A stretch of DNA of 64,000 nt from assembly GCA_003255065.1 (NCBI GenBank), contig QAOA01008251.1:171792-235791 (forward strand), written 5' to 3'. A model generated the notes under the pieces. The model searched no databases. It was not told where the DNA came from and saw only the letters and a program-made list of their open reading frames with translations. Origin of the DNA: Cercis canadensis (Eukaryota; Streptophyta; Magnoliopsida; Fabales; Fabaceae). Position 1 is the first letter of the stretch, and each line of letters opens with the position of its first letter. The position numbers and the translations under genes are program-made. This document shows positions 1 through 11,902 of the stretch, in pieces.

Positions 1-1231
1 TACATGGCTGTCCTTAAAAGTGGCATTCTGTTCTCCCAACAAATGGCAGCACCTATTTTTCCAATTGGAGTTTCAAACACAGGAATCGTCGATCCATCCC
101 CAAACCCCCACACAATGCGCTCCAATGCCGTTGGCATGAGTTTCCTGTGCTTTCCCAGGTAACGACCTTGAGAATCAAAAAAGAGGACAGTACAATAAAG
201 TGTATAGCCATCTCTTTCTATCACACCCATTACCAAATACAGTTTATACTTCCCAGCCATTGCTGCCAATCTATCAACCTCAGGACCTACAACATGTAAG
301 ACATATTAGTGGCAATTGATAAGGGTATACCAATGGCAAATATTAGTTTTATTAAAAGCATCTTCTTTAGAAGCAAAGATGCAATTTATTACCAAGGCTT
401 TTAGGGAAATTTAGGCTCTATCATGGAGAAGTAGGATTTGGAATTATATCCATTTATATTTCAACAAGATGATTGCATCAAATTCATGCTGCCAGCAATT
501 GGAAATCCAGAATAGTTGTCCCAAAAAATACTACAGTCTAAAAGTGAGTCCTAACTTTTTACCAGGCACATCAATGGCTGCAGAATGATACTTGCGGAAA
601 TCCTCTGTACCCTTAGCTGTGCCGTTTTCAATAGTAACACCGTAACCGAAAGTTGAACCACGTGGGTAGCCCCCTACAAATGCTTCTGGAAATACAACCA
701 GCTGTGATCCGTGGCTAGCGGCTTCAGCCAGCAATCTCTCAGCCTTATCTGCATGTAAAATCATCAGAAATCGGAATCACTATAAAACAACAATATTATC
801 ATCATCATCATTTTAACAAAGAAGCAAGAATGTAGCTCAAGGATGAAAACAAACAATGCTCGTAGACTTATACAGGACACAGAAGAAAAAAGAAGAGTTC
901 ATTGCCTTGAATGGATATAGATCAATTCAACCAGAATTCCAAGCAGCCAAATGGTCTTTCGCCACAGAAATAGAGAAAGAAGGGAAATTTACAGAGAAAA
1001 GCACGACCAACAGGGCAAAGGAACATGTCAAGCAAATGCAGAAAAATAGTCCAAGATTTGAAGGAAGAGAGAAAAGGAGGAAGTACCTAACGTGGCGGGG
1101 GTGTTGCAGAAGATAGTAGATGCCTGAACAACCGTGGCTCGGACAGTGGGCCCGTTGTAATCGGAGCCCATATCAACCTCGGCGAACAGAGGTCCATCGT
1201 TGACGGTCTGAGTTGTTGTTACAAGCGCCAT
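1..1231 (-). CDS. NIT4: NIT4-type nitrilase, copy 1 (partial, 3' part outside window)
   Basis: Nitrilase of the plant NIT4 group. These enzymes hydrolyse beta-cyanoalanine to Asn/Asp and ammonia in cyanide detoxification (family knowledge). Exons read on the minus strand are 1087-1231 (starts MALVTTTQ), 563-748, and 1-286, the last truncated about 8 nt before its donor by comparison with copy 3. The catalytic triad is intact: Glu in [12 protein letters not shown], Lys in GKHRKLMPT and Cys in [10 protein letters not shown]. The second exon is 186 nt against 180 in the sister copies, giving a 2-residue insertion (FGYGVT for FGVT). The start is the first ATG; an upstream in-frame stretch exists but lacks ATG. 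The first 241 nt are identical to copy 3. It is the most 3' member of a head-to-tail array. Confidence 0.9.
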
Positions 1232-2135
1232 GTCTTTTTGGGACTCCTCTCTATTCTCTGCTGCTGTCCTGTCGTACAATGGTGGGGTTACAGTGTGGTG
1301 AAGTTACAACTCATCCAATGATAGGTGAACTTTTTATTTTTAATTTTTTTTCCTTTACTCTTTACGGGGCTATTGACTGTTGAGGTTAGGTTTGGATTCT
1401 TTCACAATTAAATCTAGAATATGTGGTGGAAAATGGAGAGTTCCATGTTCACATAAATGATAAATCATGTTATTTTATAATTTTTAAAAAATTGATTATG
1501 ATTAAAAAAGTCCCACCATCATAGTACGGATAATTATCCCATGCATGGGTTCAAATTTGAAAAAAGAAATGAGCATATTAGCCTTTTCATTTGGAAAATT
1601 TGCTAGATTAGCCCAAGTATATCTCATAGCTTGTTCTATTGTTCACCAGAATTTCTTAATTTTTACGTTTAAGTTTATTTTCCTCTTGAAACGGTGAGAG
1701 AGTTTCAAATTTTACAAGAGCATTATTTATACGTCCTTGAGCTTATGTACTATGATCATATCCGGTTCCAGCTGAGGTTGGGTCCTTTGGGATGTCAGCC
1801 ATACGGAATCAAGGGGAAGATGAAAAAATAATTGAGAACCAACTTATAACCATAAGCCTCAACCTTAATGAAGCGAAACTGAAACGCATAAGCCATAACT
1901 GGTAGATTGGTAACTACGGCCAAAATTAACAATAAACAAATAAAGAAAAATCCCAAGTAACTCAAGAACCAAACTTCCAATAATTTTGAATTCAACAAAA
2001 GGTTCGTCTATACAATTAAGATACAACTGTTAACATACAACAACCACAGATGACGTTCAAACTAAGACCCATATCCTACATTATCAGGAAAAAGTCCAGA
2101 ACCTAAGAGAAAATGCTGATCTTGAAAACAAGAAA
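1232..2135. other. Spacer between nitrilase copies 1 and 2
   Basis: This 0.9 kb holds the promoter of copy 1 and the 3' UTR of copy 2. The stretch at about 1970-2100 is repeated at about 5350-5475 below copy 3, so the 3' UTR was duplicated with the gene. The stretch at about 1560-1720 resembles 8700-8850 upstream of copy 3. No gene was seen. Confidence 0.7.
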
Positions 2136-4901
2136 TTACTTGTGAGAGTCTTCAACTTCTGTCGATGTCGATGTAAAAGTGACTGGTTTTCTTGGATGGT
2201 CCCTGACAATCAAGCTGAACACTTCAGGCCTTGCGTAGTGTCCAACCACATCAAAATCAAATTTTGCCCTTGCTATTTCTCCAAGATCTGCGCAGCATTA
2301 TCAAATTTCAGACCATTAGATACATCACTAAATGCTATAATATTTTTGTACAATTCAAATCAAGTCCGTTTAACAATGTGGTGACTGAAGAAAAAGAATT
2401 GTATTCTGCCCATGAGAGGGTAGGGAAAGGTAATGTGTCTGAAGTGCAGTTTGGATGCTTTCAAGTTGAAACACAAACTGAATCAACTTGTCTCTTAATT
2501 GTTAAACCAAACCAAACTGACCACAATGATGCAAAAACCATGAAAATTGTCTGGAATAGTTGACACTCTACTTCAAATCCGATGAAAACAGGTGAAGGGA
2601 GAAAGCAATTATAGGATCACAGACTTCCTCAGTTAAATTATACTTAATAATATTCAATAAAGTATCACCGTGCAACATTCATCAAGTCTCAAATTTCCAA
2701 ATCATCTCATTCTTACAAAAAACACATTACTTTGCCTGCCTTAAATGGAAGTTAAGATATGAAAGTTCTCAAACTCTTCATTAAACTGAGCACAACAATA
2801 AATATCATATGATACACCGTAGTTCATACCATGGGAAAAACAAGAACAAGTCAAGCGAAAAAATGACTACCTTTTGATAATTAATTCTGAAAATGAACAC
2901 AACATTGTTACCTTAACCCTTCTGCAGAATGTTTTTCAAAAGGAAAGAGCAGAGAAGGGATACAGAATGTCAAAAGGAAATTGCAAAAGAATCATTCTGA
3001 AAGGGATAAAAATAAAAAGAATCAAGCAACTTCATTGATTTTTGAAACCCACTGTTAAAATATAAAGTTGCCTTGGATGATTCCTCCTAGACATCATTCA
3101 GAAAAAAAATAACATTGCGGCAAAGCATTGTAACAAGTTCAATCAGTGTGAGTATCTGATAAGGATAACAAACCTAGCTCTGCTGAGATGAGTGCCTCCC
3201 CCTCATAATTTGGTCCTGCCAGAACAGCCCCTGATGGTGATATAATGACACTACCCCCGGCACAAACAACAGAATCTGGTGTAAGGTCCTCCTCTATGCC
3301 TGTAAATATATATTCTGGAGGGGGTGGGTAATCCTTCCTTCTACAGAACTGGTTTGCTGACAAAACAAAGCATCCACCTTCAAGTGCAATATGGACCATT
3401 GATGGTTGCCACACATCCCTGGGATGAGCTGTAGGCGCACAATATATCTCAATACCTGTGAAACAAAGACCCATATAATCAGCTAAACTCAAAAATACGA
3501 TGATGCTTAAGCTTAACAAACTAGCTGCAGTACAAGCATAAGCAGTTTTACATGCAGTTTTTGTAATGTTGGTCTTATATTATAGTGTGTAATTGGAAGT
3601 TGGATGAAAATTCAACAAAGTTGTAACCTTTAGCATACAGGGCTGTCCTTAAAAGTGGCATCCTGCTCTCAGCACAAATGGCAGCACCTATTTTTCCAAT
3701 GGGAGTTTCAAAAACAGGAATCGTAGATCCATCCCCAAACCCCCACACAATGCGCTCCAAGGCCGTTGGCATGCGTTTCCTGTGCTTTCCCAGGTACTGA
3801 CCCTGAGAATCGAAAAAGAGGACAGCACAATAAAGCGTGTAGCCATCTCTCTCTATCACACCCATTACCAAATACACTTTATACTTCCCAGCCATTGCTG
3901 CCAATCTATCAACTTCAGGACCTACAACATATCAGATATATTAGTGCCAACTGACAAGGTAACATGGATTCATTAGAGTCGTAAATCGTCCTATCATAAG
4001 GAGTAGTGTCAACAGACTTCTTTCCTTGTTGGAAAAATAAAAAAACTAGCTCATAGTGCGTCAATAACCAGACTGAAAATCGAATGGCTAAAACAGTACA
4101 ATGAAACTTAACATTGGCAGCAAATCTTAATTTTACTAAAAACATCTTGTTTGGAAGCGAAGATACACTTTATTACCAATGCTTTAGGGAAATTAAGGCA
4201 TTAGCATGGAGCAGTAGCTTTTGCAAGCTCTATACACCTGTGATATTTTATCTAATATCTATTTATATTTTTTAACCCATCAGATTTACACTGGAAGGAA
4301 TTGGAAATCCAGAATAGCTGTCCCAACAGATACTAAAATTGTGTCCTAACTCTTACCAGGCACATCAATGGCTGCAGAATGATACTTTCGGAACTCTTCT
4401 CTACCCTTAGCTGTGCGGTTTCCAATAGTAACACCGAAAGTTGAACCTCGTGGGTAGCCCCCTACAAATGCTTCTGGAAATACAACCAGCTGAGATCCAT
4501 AGCTAGCGGCTTCAGCAAGCAATCTCTCAGCCTTATCTGCATGTAAAATCATCAGAAATCGGAATCACCAAAACATCATCATCACTTTAACAAAGAAGCA
4601 AGAATGTAGCTCAAGGGTGAAAACGTAAATCTACATAGTTCACACACGAAAAAAATAAAAGAGAAAAAAATTCACTGCTTCAGTTAGGAGAAAAAAGAAA
4701 ATCCTACTGATTCAATCAGAAAAACATTTGAAGGAATTGAGAAAAGGAGGGAGTACCCAAAGTGGCGGGGGTGTCGTAGAAGATAGAAGAGGCCTGAACG
4801 ACCGTGGCTCGGACAGTGGGCGCGTTGTTATCGGAGCCCATATCAACCTCGGCCAACAGCGGCCCATCGCCGACGCTTTGAGTTGTTGTTACAAGCGCCA
4901 T
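2136..4901 (-). CDS. NIT4: NIT4-type nitrilase, copy 2, altered active site
   Basis: Complete five-exon nitrilase: 4757-4901, 4357-4536, 3628-3921, 3174-3455 and 2136-2287, all with GT-AG borders and totalling 1053 nt (350 aa, the usual NIT4 length). Glu70 (FPEAFVGG) and Lys157 (GKHRKRMPT) are present and Cys191 remains, but the hallmark after it reads CAES instead of CWEN. Two further conserved positions differ: WQPSMVHIA where copy 3 has WQASMTHIA, and TALYAKG for TAMYAKG. No stop or frameshift interrupts the reading frame. The roughly 90-100 bp directly upstream of the ATG in copies 1 and 3 is missing here. It was probably a beta-cyanoalanine nitrilase; present activity is doubtful because of these changes. 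It could be neofunctionalised or an early pseudogene. Confidence 0.88.
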
Positions 4902-5497
4902 GTCTTTGTCTTCTAACTCCTTTAGTCTTTACGAGGCTGTTGACTATATTTGGGTGCTTCACTTGGATATGTAGTGGAAAAAAGTCCCCCGTTCACATAA
5001 AATGATAAATCATGCTACTTTATAATTTTATGTAAATAATGGATTTTTCAAATTTCATTAATATAATAAATATCTGATATACTTTATAACAAGGGGAAAA
5101 AAAAAAGAATCAAAATGTTGGAGACCTTCTCCTACTCTATGGGTACCGGGGACCTTGTCACGATAATATGATTATAATAATAATAGTTGGGGTAAGTATA
5201 CAATACCCATTTATAGATATCAATACAAAACCAATTATTTATGTCGTGTATCTTTTAACTATCTGGATCTAAAGTGGGTGCAATTAAACTCAAATGTGGC
5301 CAAATGTAAAGAGACGTAAGAAAAAATAAAATGTGGAAGTCCAGATGACGCTTTATTGTAATTTTGAGTTCAACAAAAGGTTCATTTTTACAGTTAAGAT
5401 ACAACTGTTAACATACAACAACCACAGATGACGCTAAAAATAGAACCCATATCCTACTCTATCACGAAAAAGTCCAGAAGATCTTGAAAAGAAGAAA
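4902..5497. other. Spacer between nitrilase copies 2 and 3
   Basis: About 0.6 kb with the shortened promoter of copy 2 and the 3' UTR of copy 3. The part at 5350-5475 matches the 3' UTR of copy 2. No gene was seen. Confidence 0.6.
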
Positions 5498-8364
5498 TTA
5501 CATGTGAGAGTCCTCAACTTCTGTCGATGTTGATGCAAAAGTGACTGGTTTTCTTGGATGGTCCCTGACAATCAAGCTAAACACTTCAGGCCTTGCGTAG
5601 TGTCCAACCACATCGAAATCAAATTTTGCCCTTGTTATTTCTCCAAGATCTGCGCAAAATTATCAAATTTCAGAGCATTAGATACATCACTGCTAAATGT
5701 TAAATTTCAAAGGATTCTGCCAAAGATAGGGTAGGGAAAGGTAATGTGTCTGAAGTACAGTTTGGATGCTTTCAAGTTGAAACACAAACTGAATCAACTT
5801 GTCTCATAAATTGTTAAACCAAACCAAACTGACCACAATGATGCAAAATCCATGAAAATTGTCTGGAATAGTTGACACTCTACTTGAAATCCCTAAATGA
5901 TGAAAACAAGTGAAGGGAGAAAGCAATTATAGGATCACAGACTTCCTCAGTTAAATTATACTTAATAATATTCAATAAAGCATCACCGTGCAACATTCAT
6001 AAAGTCTCAAATCTCCAATTCATCTCATTCTTAAAAACAACACATTACTTTGCCTGCCTTAAATGAAAGTTATGATATGAAAGTGCTCAAAGTCTTCATT
6101 AAACTGAGCACAACAATAAATATCCTATGATACAGTTCATACCATGGGAAAAACAAGAACAAGTCATGCAAAAAAATGACTTCCTTTTGATCATTAACCC
6201 TGAAAATGAACACAACATTGTTACCTTAACCCATCTGCAAAGTGTTTTTCAAAAGTAAAGAGCAGAGAAGGGATACAGAATGTCAAAAGGAAATTGCAAA
6301 AAGAATCATTCTGAAAGGGATAAAAATGAATAGAATCAAGCAACTTCATTGATTTTTGAAACCCATTGCAAAAATATAAAGTTGCCTTGGATGATTCCTC
6401 CCAGACATCATTCAGAAAAAATAATATTGCGGCAAAGCATTGTAACAAGTTCAATGAGTGTGAGTATCTGATAAGGATAATAAACCTAGCTCTGCTGAGA
6501 TGAGTGCCTCCCCCTCATAATTTGGTCCTGCCAGAACAGCCCCTAATGGTGATATAATGACACTACCCCCGGCACATACAACAGAATCTGGTGTAAGATT
6601 CTCCTCTGTGCCTTGAAATTCATATTCTGGAGGAGGTGGGTAATCTTTCCTTCTACAGAACTGGTTTGCTGACAAAATAAAGCATCCACCTTCAAGTGCA
6701 ATATGCGTCATTGATGCTTGCCACACATCCCTGGCATCAGATGTAGGCGCACAGTATATCTCAATACCTGTGAAATGAAGACCCACATAATCAGCTAAAC
6801 AAATTAGGTGCAGTACAAGCATAAGCAGTTTTAAATGCAGTTTTTGTAGTGTTGGTCTTATATTATAATGTGTAATTGGAAGTTGGATGAAAATTCAACA
6901 AAGTTGTAACCTTTAGCATACATGGCTGTCCTTAAAAGTGGCATTCTGTTCTCCCAACAAATGGCAGCACCTATTTTTCCAATTGGAGTTTCAAACACAG
7001 GAATCGTCGATCCATCCCCAAACCCCCACACAATGCGCTCCAATGCCGTTGGCATGAGTTTCCTGTGCTTTCCCAGGTAACGACCTTGAGAATCAAAAAA
7101 GAGGACAGTACAATAAAGTGTATAGCCATCTCTTTCTATCACACCCATTACCAAATACACTTTATACTTCCCAGCCATTGCTGCCAATCTATCAACTTCA
7201 GGACCTACAACATATCAGATATATTAGTGCCAACTGACAAGGTAACATGGATTCATTAGAGTCGTAAATCGTCCTATCATAAGGAGTAGTGTCAACACTC
7301 AACAGATTTATTTCCTTGTTGGAGAAATAGAAAATTAATTTATAGTGCGTCAATAACCAGACTGAAAATCGAATGGCTAAAACAGGACAATGAAACTTAA
7401 CATTGGCAGCAAATCTTAATTTTACTAAAAACATCTTGTTTAGAAGCAAAGATAAGAGTTTCTTACCAATGCTTTAGGGAAATTAAGGCATTAGCATGGA
7501 GCAGTAGCTTTTGCAAGCTCTATACATCTGTGATATTTTATCTAATATCTATTTATATTTTTTAACCCATCAGATTTACATTGGGAGGAATTGGAAATCC
7601 AGAATAGCTGTCCCAACAAATACTAAAGTTGTGTCCTGACTCTTACCAGGCACATCAATGGCTGCAGAATGATACTTTCGGAACTCCTCTCTACCCTTAG
7701 CTGTGCGGTTTCCAATAGTAACACCGAAAGTTGAGCCTCGTGGGTAGCCCCCTACAAATGCTTCTGGAAATACAACCAGCTGAGATCCATAGCTAGCGGC
7801 TTCAGCTAGCAATCTCTCAGCCTTATCTGCATGTAAAATCATCAGAAACCGGAATCACCAAAACATCATCATCATTTTAACAAAGAAGCAAGAATGTAGC
7901 TCAAGGATGAAAACGTAAATCTACACAGGACACACGAAAAATAAATAGAAAGAAAAAAAAAATGTTCACTGCTTCATAGAGGAGGAATTATTAGTTTCCA
8001 AAGCTTGCAAAACAGAGGTTTCAACTTGGTCAAAATGGAAATAGAGAAATACAAGAATTCCAAGCAGGCAAATGGCAATTCGGATACAGAAACATAGAAA
8101 AAAGGGAAATTTAAGTACGATCAAACAGAGCAAATGAACAGCTCAAGGAAATAAAGAAAATCTTACTGATTCAATCAGAAAAAAGATTTGAAGGAATTGA
8201 GAAAAGAAGGAGGAAGTACCCAAAGTGGCGGGGGTGTCGTAGAAGATAGTAGAGGCCTGAACGACCGAGGCTCGGACCGTGGGCGCGTTGTCATCGGAGC
8301 CCATGTCAACCTCGGCGAACAGAGGTCCATCGGTGATGGTTTGAGTTGTTGTTACAAGCGCCAT
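5498..8364 (-). CDS. NIT4: NIT4-type nitrilase, copy 3, intact
   Basis: Complete five-exon gene: 8220-8364, 7647-7826, 6911-7204, 6486-6767 and 5498-5649; 1053 nt, 350 aa. The triad is complete: Glu70, Lys157 and Cys191 in the canonical CWEN context. The C-terminal block ([26 protein letters not shown]) is typical of plant nitrilases. NIT4 enzymes convert beta-cyano-L-alanine, made when cyanide from ethylene synthesis is captured on Cys, into Asn or Asp plus ammonia; they form large spiral oligomers (family knowledge). The start is the first in-frame ATG ([13 protein letters not shown]). It lies at the upstream end of the array, followed on the same strand by copies 2 and 1. Intron 2 and the upstream exon region match copy 2 closely, while most of exon 3 matches copy 1. 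Confidence 0.93.
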
Positions 8365-8883
8365 GTCTTTTTGGGACTCCTCTCTATTCTCTGCCGCTGT
8401 CGTCCCAGAATGGTCGAGCTGCACTGAGTGTACAACTCCTTGCACGGTGATTTTTATTTTATTTTTACTAATTCTTTAATCTTTATGGGGCTATTGACTA
8501 TTGAGCTATGAGTTGATATCCTTGATACTTCAACTTCCTTAGCACGAGATGGTTCTAGAAAATTTCCATGTCTGCGCATCTCTCAGCTAACAAGAAAATT
8601 ACAAAACGAATTTGGGGTGGACACTAACACGTCATATTTAGGCACAACCAATTGGAGAATGCCAACGCATTACAAGTGTCAGCAAAGTGAAGAAATCTTC
8701 TTTGCAGAAAAAATAAATGAGCATATTAGCCAATTCCATTTACAAAATTATCAATTTATATTCTTAATTCACTTGTATCAAAAATTTTGCGTTGAGGTGT
8801 CTTTCCCCCTTCAAAGTTCAAACGTTTGAAAATTTACAAGAGCATTACGACATTGAGAGAAGAATAAGGTGTAATGAGTACGT
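8365..8883. other. Upstream region of nitrilase copy 3
   Basis: About 0.5 kb containing the 5' leader shared with copy 1 (begins next to the ATG with the complement of AGAGGAGTCCC) and diverged sequence resembling the region upstream of copy 1. Reading frames here look random. Confidence 0.5.
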
Positions 8884-9106
8884 TAAGTCAACTGAGATGA
8901 GGCCTTCTCCTTCATACAAAGGAGTCTGGTTTGAGATCTATCATCCTTATCCCTAAATTATATATTTTTTATGAATTTGGCTACTCCTTCCTTGACCACA
9001 ACTGGTTGCCTAATAGAACAAAGAATCCACCCTCTGGCAATGTCAGTAGCTGATGCTTCCCAAGTTTTACCAGCATGCGCATCAAGAGCACGGTATATCT
9101 CAATAC
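8884..9106 (-). pseudogene. Nitrilase exon-4 relic
   Basis: Minus-strand remnant of the fourth nitrilase exon. It starts at an acceptor-like TGTAG then GTATTGAGATATACC, giving GIEIYRALDAHAGKTWEAS (compare [19 protein letters not shown] in copy 3). It ends with YEGEGLISVDL, compare [11 protein letters not shown]. The middle is shortened and out of frame, and no other exon of this copy is seen. It shows the array once had at least four members. Confidence 0.8.
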
Positions 9107-9118
9107 CTACAGCCGTAC

Positions 9119-9138
9119 TCATATATATATATATATAT
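9119..9138. repeat. (TA)n microsatellite
   Basis: Uninterrupted AT dinucleotide run in the spacer upstream of the nitrilase relic. Confidence 0.9.
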
Positions 9139-9513
9139 TTCAAATTTTAGTTATAATAAAGTGACGCAAATTCCATTGTCATTCCAAGTGCTTCGCTCAC
9201 TGCAAAAACCTTGTGAAACGGTGAATGGCAAGAAGATGGAAAGAAAATCATGAATGGAAAGAAGATTTGATCCAAAGAACCTCTCTCATTGTTATATTAA
9301 TATCATTTCTTAAAGCTAGGGAGGTCATGGAAGGGGGTGAGAATCAGTGAGCGAGTGTGAGAGAGAGAGCGATAATGGCGGGGGGGTGACATAAACGACA
9401 AATTGGCCCGTGTGTGTGGGTTTTCCCAATCTGTCTGTCAGAGTTAACGGGAAAAACATGAAACAAACGGCGATCGAGAGACAGTACATAAAGGCACATC
9501 GGTAATCTGAGAC

Positions 9514-9566
9514 CACGTGGGCAGGCCACGTAACATTTTCGATCCGTACAATCGGTCCTACGTGTC
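9514..9566 (+). promoter_or_regulatory. Cluster of ACGT-core elements upstream of the NAC gene
   Basis: Three ACGT cores lie within 53 bp: a CACGTG G-box (9514-9519), a CCACGTAA core (ACGT at 9528-9531) and an ABRE-like ACGTGTC (9560-9566). They lie 230-285 nt upstream of the NAC start codon. Such clusters bind bZIP/ABF or bHLH factors (established). Use by this gene is inferred from position only. Confidence 0.45.
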
Positions 9567-9797
9567 ATTAAGCTTTCTCATATCTGCCGACTTTCTCTCT
9601 GAAAATTCAAAATCTCTATCTGCAAGACAAGACTAGGACGACAGTCGCCAACTTTGCAAACAGAAGCAAAGCACAATCACAGAGCGAGCCAGCCAAATAC
9701 TGATAGCAAATTAAGGAATAACCCTCGCAAATTGAATTCTCTATCTTGTCGCTTTCGTCGATTCTATTCCTCCTTATAAAGCAGCTTTATTAAGTTC

Positions 9798-11605
9798 ATG
9801 GGGGAAATTGTTGAGGTGAACAAAGAAAACAGAGAGGAGGGCTCGCAGTTTCAGAGGATGGACGTGGTTACGATGGAAGCGCAGATGTCAATCGCTGCAA
9901 CTTCTATGTTTCCTGGCTTTAGGTTCTGTCCCACCGACGAGGAGTTGATTTCCTATTACCTCGGAAAGAAGTTAGATGGGCATGAAGAGAGTGTGCAAGT
10001 CATTTCCGAGGTTGACATTTGTAGATTTGAGCCTTGGGATTTACCAGGTTTCTATTTTTACTCACAATTCAGAAAGCCTTCCACCCACATATATCTCCTT
10101 CTTCTTTGCATTTTTTATATCTTAGTACTGTCTTTCTCTCTCCATTTTTATTAAAGTCAAATCCTTTATTCAATAATCAATATTATGGGTCCAATTTATG
10201 TGTTAATTTCGTGCTTCAATAGATTAATAATTTATTAGTGGATCCAATTCAGTTCAACTTTGGCCTAAGCATGTCATGTCATGTGATGTTAAGTATCCAC
10301 GTCCTCTAAAATGAGGTTGCACCTAGAGTGCACTTTGATCATCCCTAATAAGAGAATCAAATTAAAAGAAATCTATAGATGATCATCTGGCTGTTACTGT
10401 ATATCCTGCATGTGACTTATTAATTAGTGCTGGTTTAACTGCAAACAGCCAAATCATTCATTCAATCAGAAAACGAGTGGTTCTTCTTCTCCCCTCGTGG
10501 AAGAAAGTACCCAAATGGCTCACAAAGTAAGAGGGCAACTGAATGTGGTTATTGGAAGGCCACCGGGAAAGAGCGCAATGTAAAGTCAGGTTCTAATGTC
10601 ATTGGTACCAAGCGGACTCTGGTATTCCACATGGGTCGTGCACCAAAAGGGGAAAGGACTGAATGGATTATGCATGAGTACTGCGTTATTGACAAAGCTC
10701 AGGTGGCTATTTATCATCTGCACTATTTATTTATTTATTTTCTCTTTCTATTTAACAATATGTTTAAGTTTGCACACATTGATGAAATGTTGTTGTTGTT
10801 CCTGTACTATGGAGGCAATAAGAGTAATTAATAGATTAAATGATTGCGAGTTATAATATACCATGTTTTAGGATTCTTTGGTTGTTTGTCGCCTCAAGAG
10901 GAACACTGAGTTCCGTTTGAATGATGCTCCAAATAGAGCCTCTTCAAGTCAAAGGCAAGCAGGAACTTCACATGAAAGTAACTGTGCTATCTCTGATACT
11001 GGTACTGATCCATTGGGTGTCTCTGAGCAAGATAAAGGGGCTGGATGTAGCTCCAAACGGAGCAGCAGCAGTTATGGTTCTCCTTCAGTGGAGCAAATTG
11101 ATTCTGCCACCGAATCCAATCGCAGACCAAGTCCAACAAATGAGCCTAACTTTACAGAACCTACCAGTCCCCAAAAGGTAGATTTATTTAGCTTCCTTGT
11201 TTCATGGACTATTGCACTTTTAGATACAAGAGTTCTGATAGATTGTGTTTTGAATGAGACTGACTCTAGGATGTGGATGAAGAGGATTTCTATGCTGAGA
11301 TACTGAAAGATGATATCATCAAACTAGATGAATCTTCACTGAATGACACAAGATCATGGGATCCAGCGCAGATACCTCCTTCCCAAGGCACAGCACAACG
11401 AAGAATAAGATTGAAGCTTGAAAAACCAAGCCATTCTGCTACACGAGTTCGTTTCCCAAGCTCAAAGCACTCATCAAACAGTAGCTTCTTTACCCTATTT
11501 GTTTTGCTCGTGTTATTCTCGGTTGCTCTATTTTTGTCTTTATTGGGAGGTCTTAAACAGGTGAAAAGTTGTGGGATATTGGTTTCGAATGTAAACTATA
11601 ATTAG
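9798..11605 (+). CDS. Membrane-anchored NAC transcription factor (NTL type)
   Basis: Four exons, 9798-10047, 10449-10702, 10872-11177 and 11270-11605; 1146 nt, 381 aa. The NAC DNA-binding domain (about residues 38-185) shows its blocks in order: [70 protein letters not shown] and WIMHEYC. A Ser-rich middle follows. A C-terminal hydrophobic helix at residues about 343-365 ([13 protein letters not shown]...) is preceded by a basic stretch, so the protein is predicted to be held in a membrane and released to the nucleus, as in NTL8/ANAC040, ANAC089 and ANAC060. In-frame ATGs downstream (at [10 protein letters not shown]) leave the exact start open. Three ACGT elements lie upstream. Confidence 0.92.
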
Positions 11606-11902
11606 ACATATGTAAGTGTAGGCAATGTTACATTTGTTCCGTTGGAATATAATGGATTAGCCCTACAAATTTTGTATGTATTAATTATTATGGCGCTCCT
11701 CTGCGCCAAACAAAAATCTTAAACAGGGGAAAGAGTATCTTTTGTAGTGGTGGTTTGTAAACGATGTTTAGCTCTGCCATCCCTTGTGACAAGGTAAACT
11801 GTTTAATTAGGGGCCTTTGGAAAGAGATGCGAAAAGGGAAAGAAAAAAAAGCATTGGATTCTTGAAAGACATTCTAATTCTATGTACACTAATCTTATTC
11901 CA

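Noticed and set aside
1229-1279. N-terminal extension of nitrilase copies 1 and 3 (in-frame codons upstream of MALV)
   Set aside because: The upstream in-frame stretches begin with TTG or GTG and not ATG, and known NIT4 proteins start at MALV.
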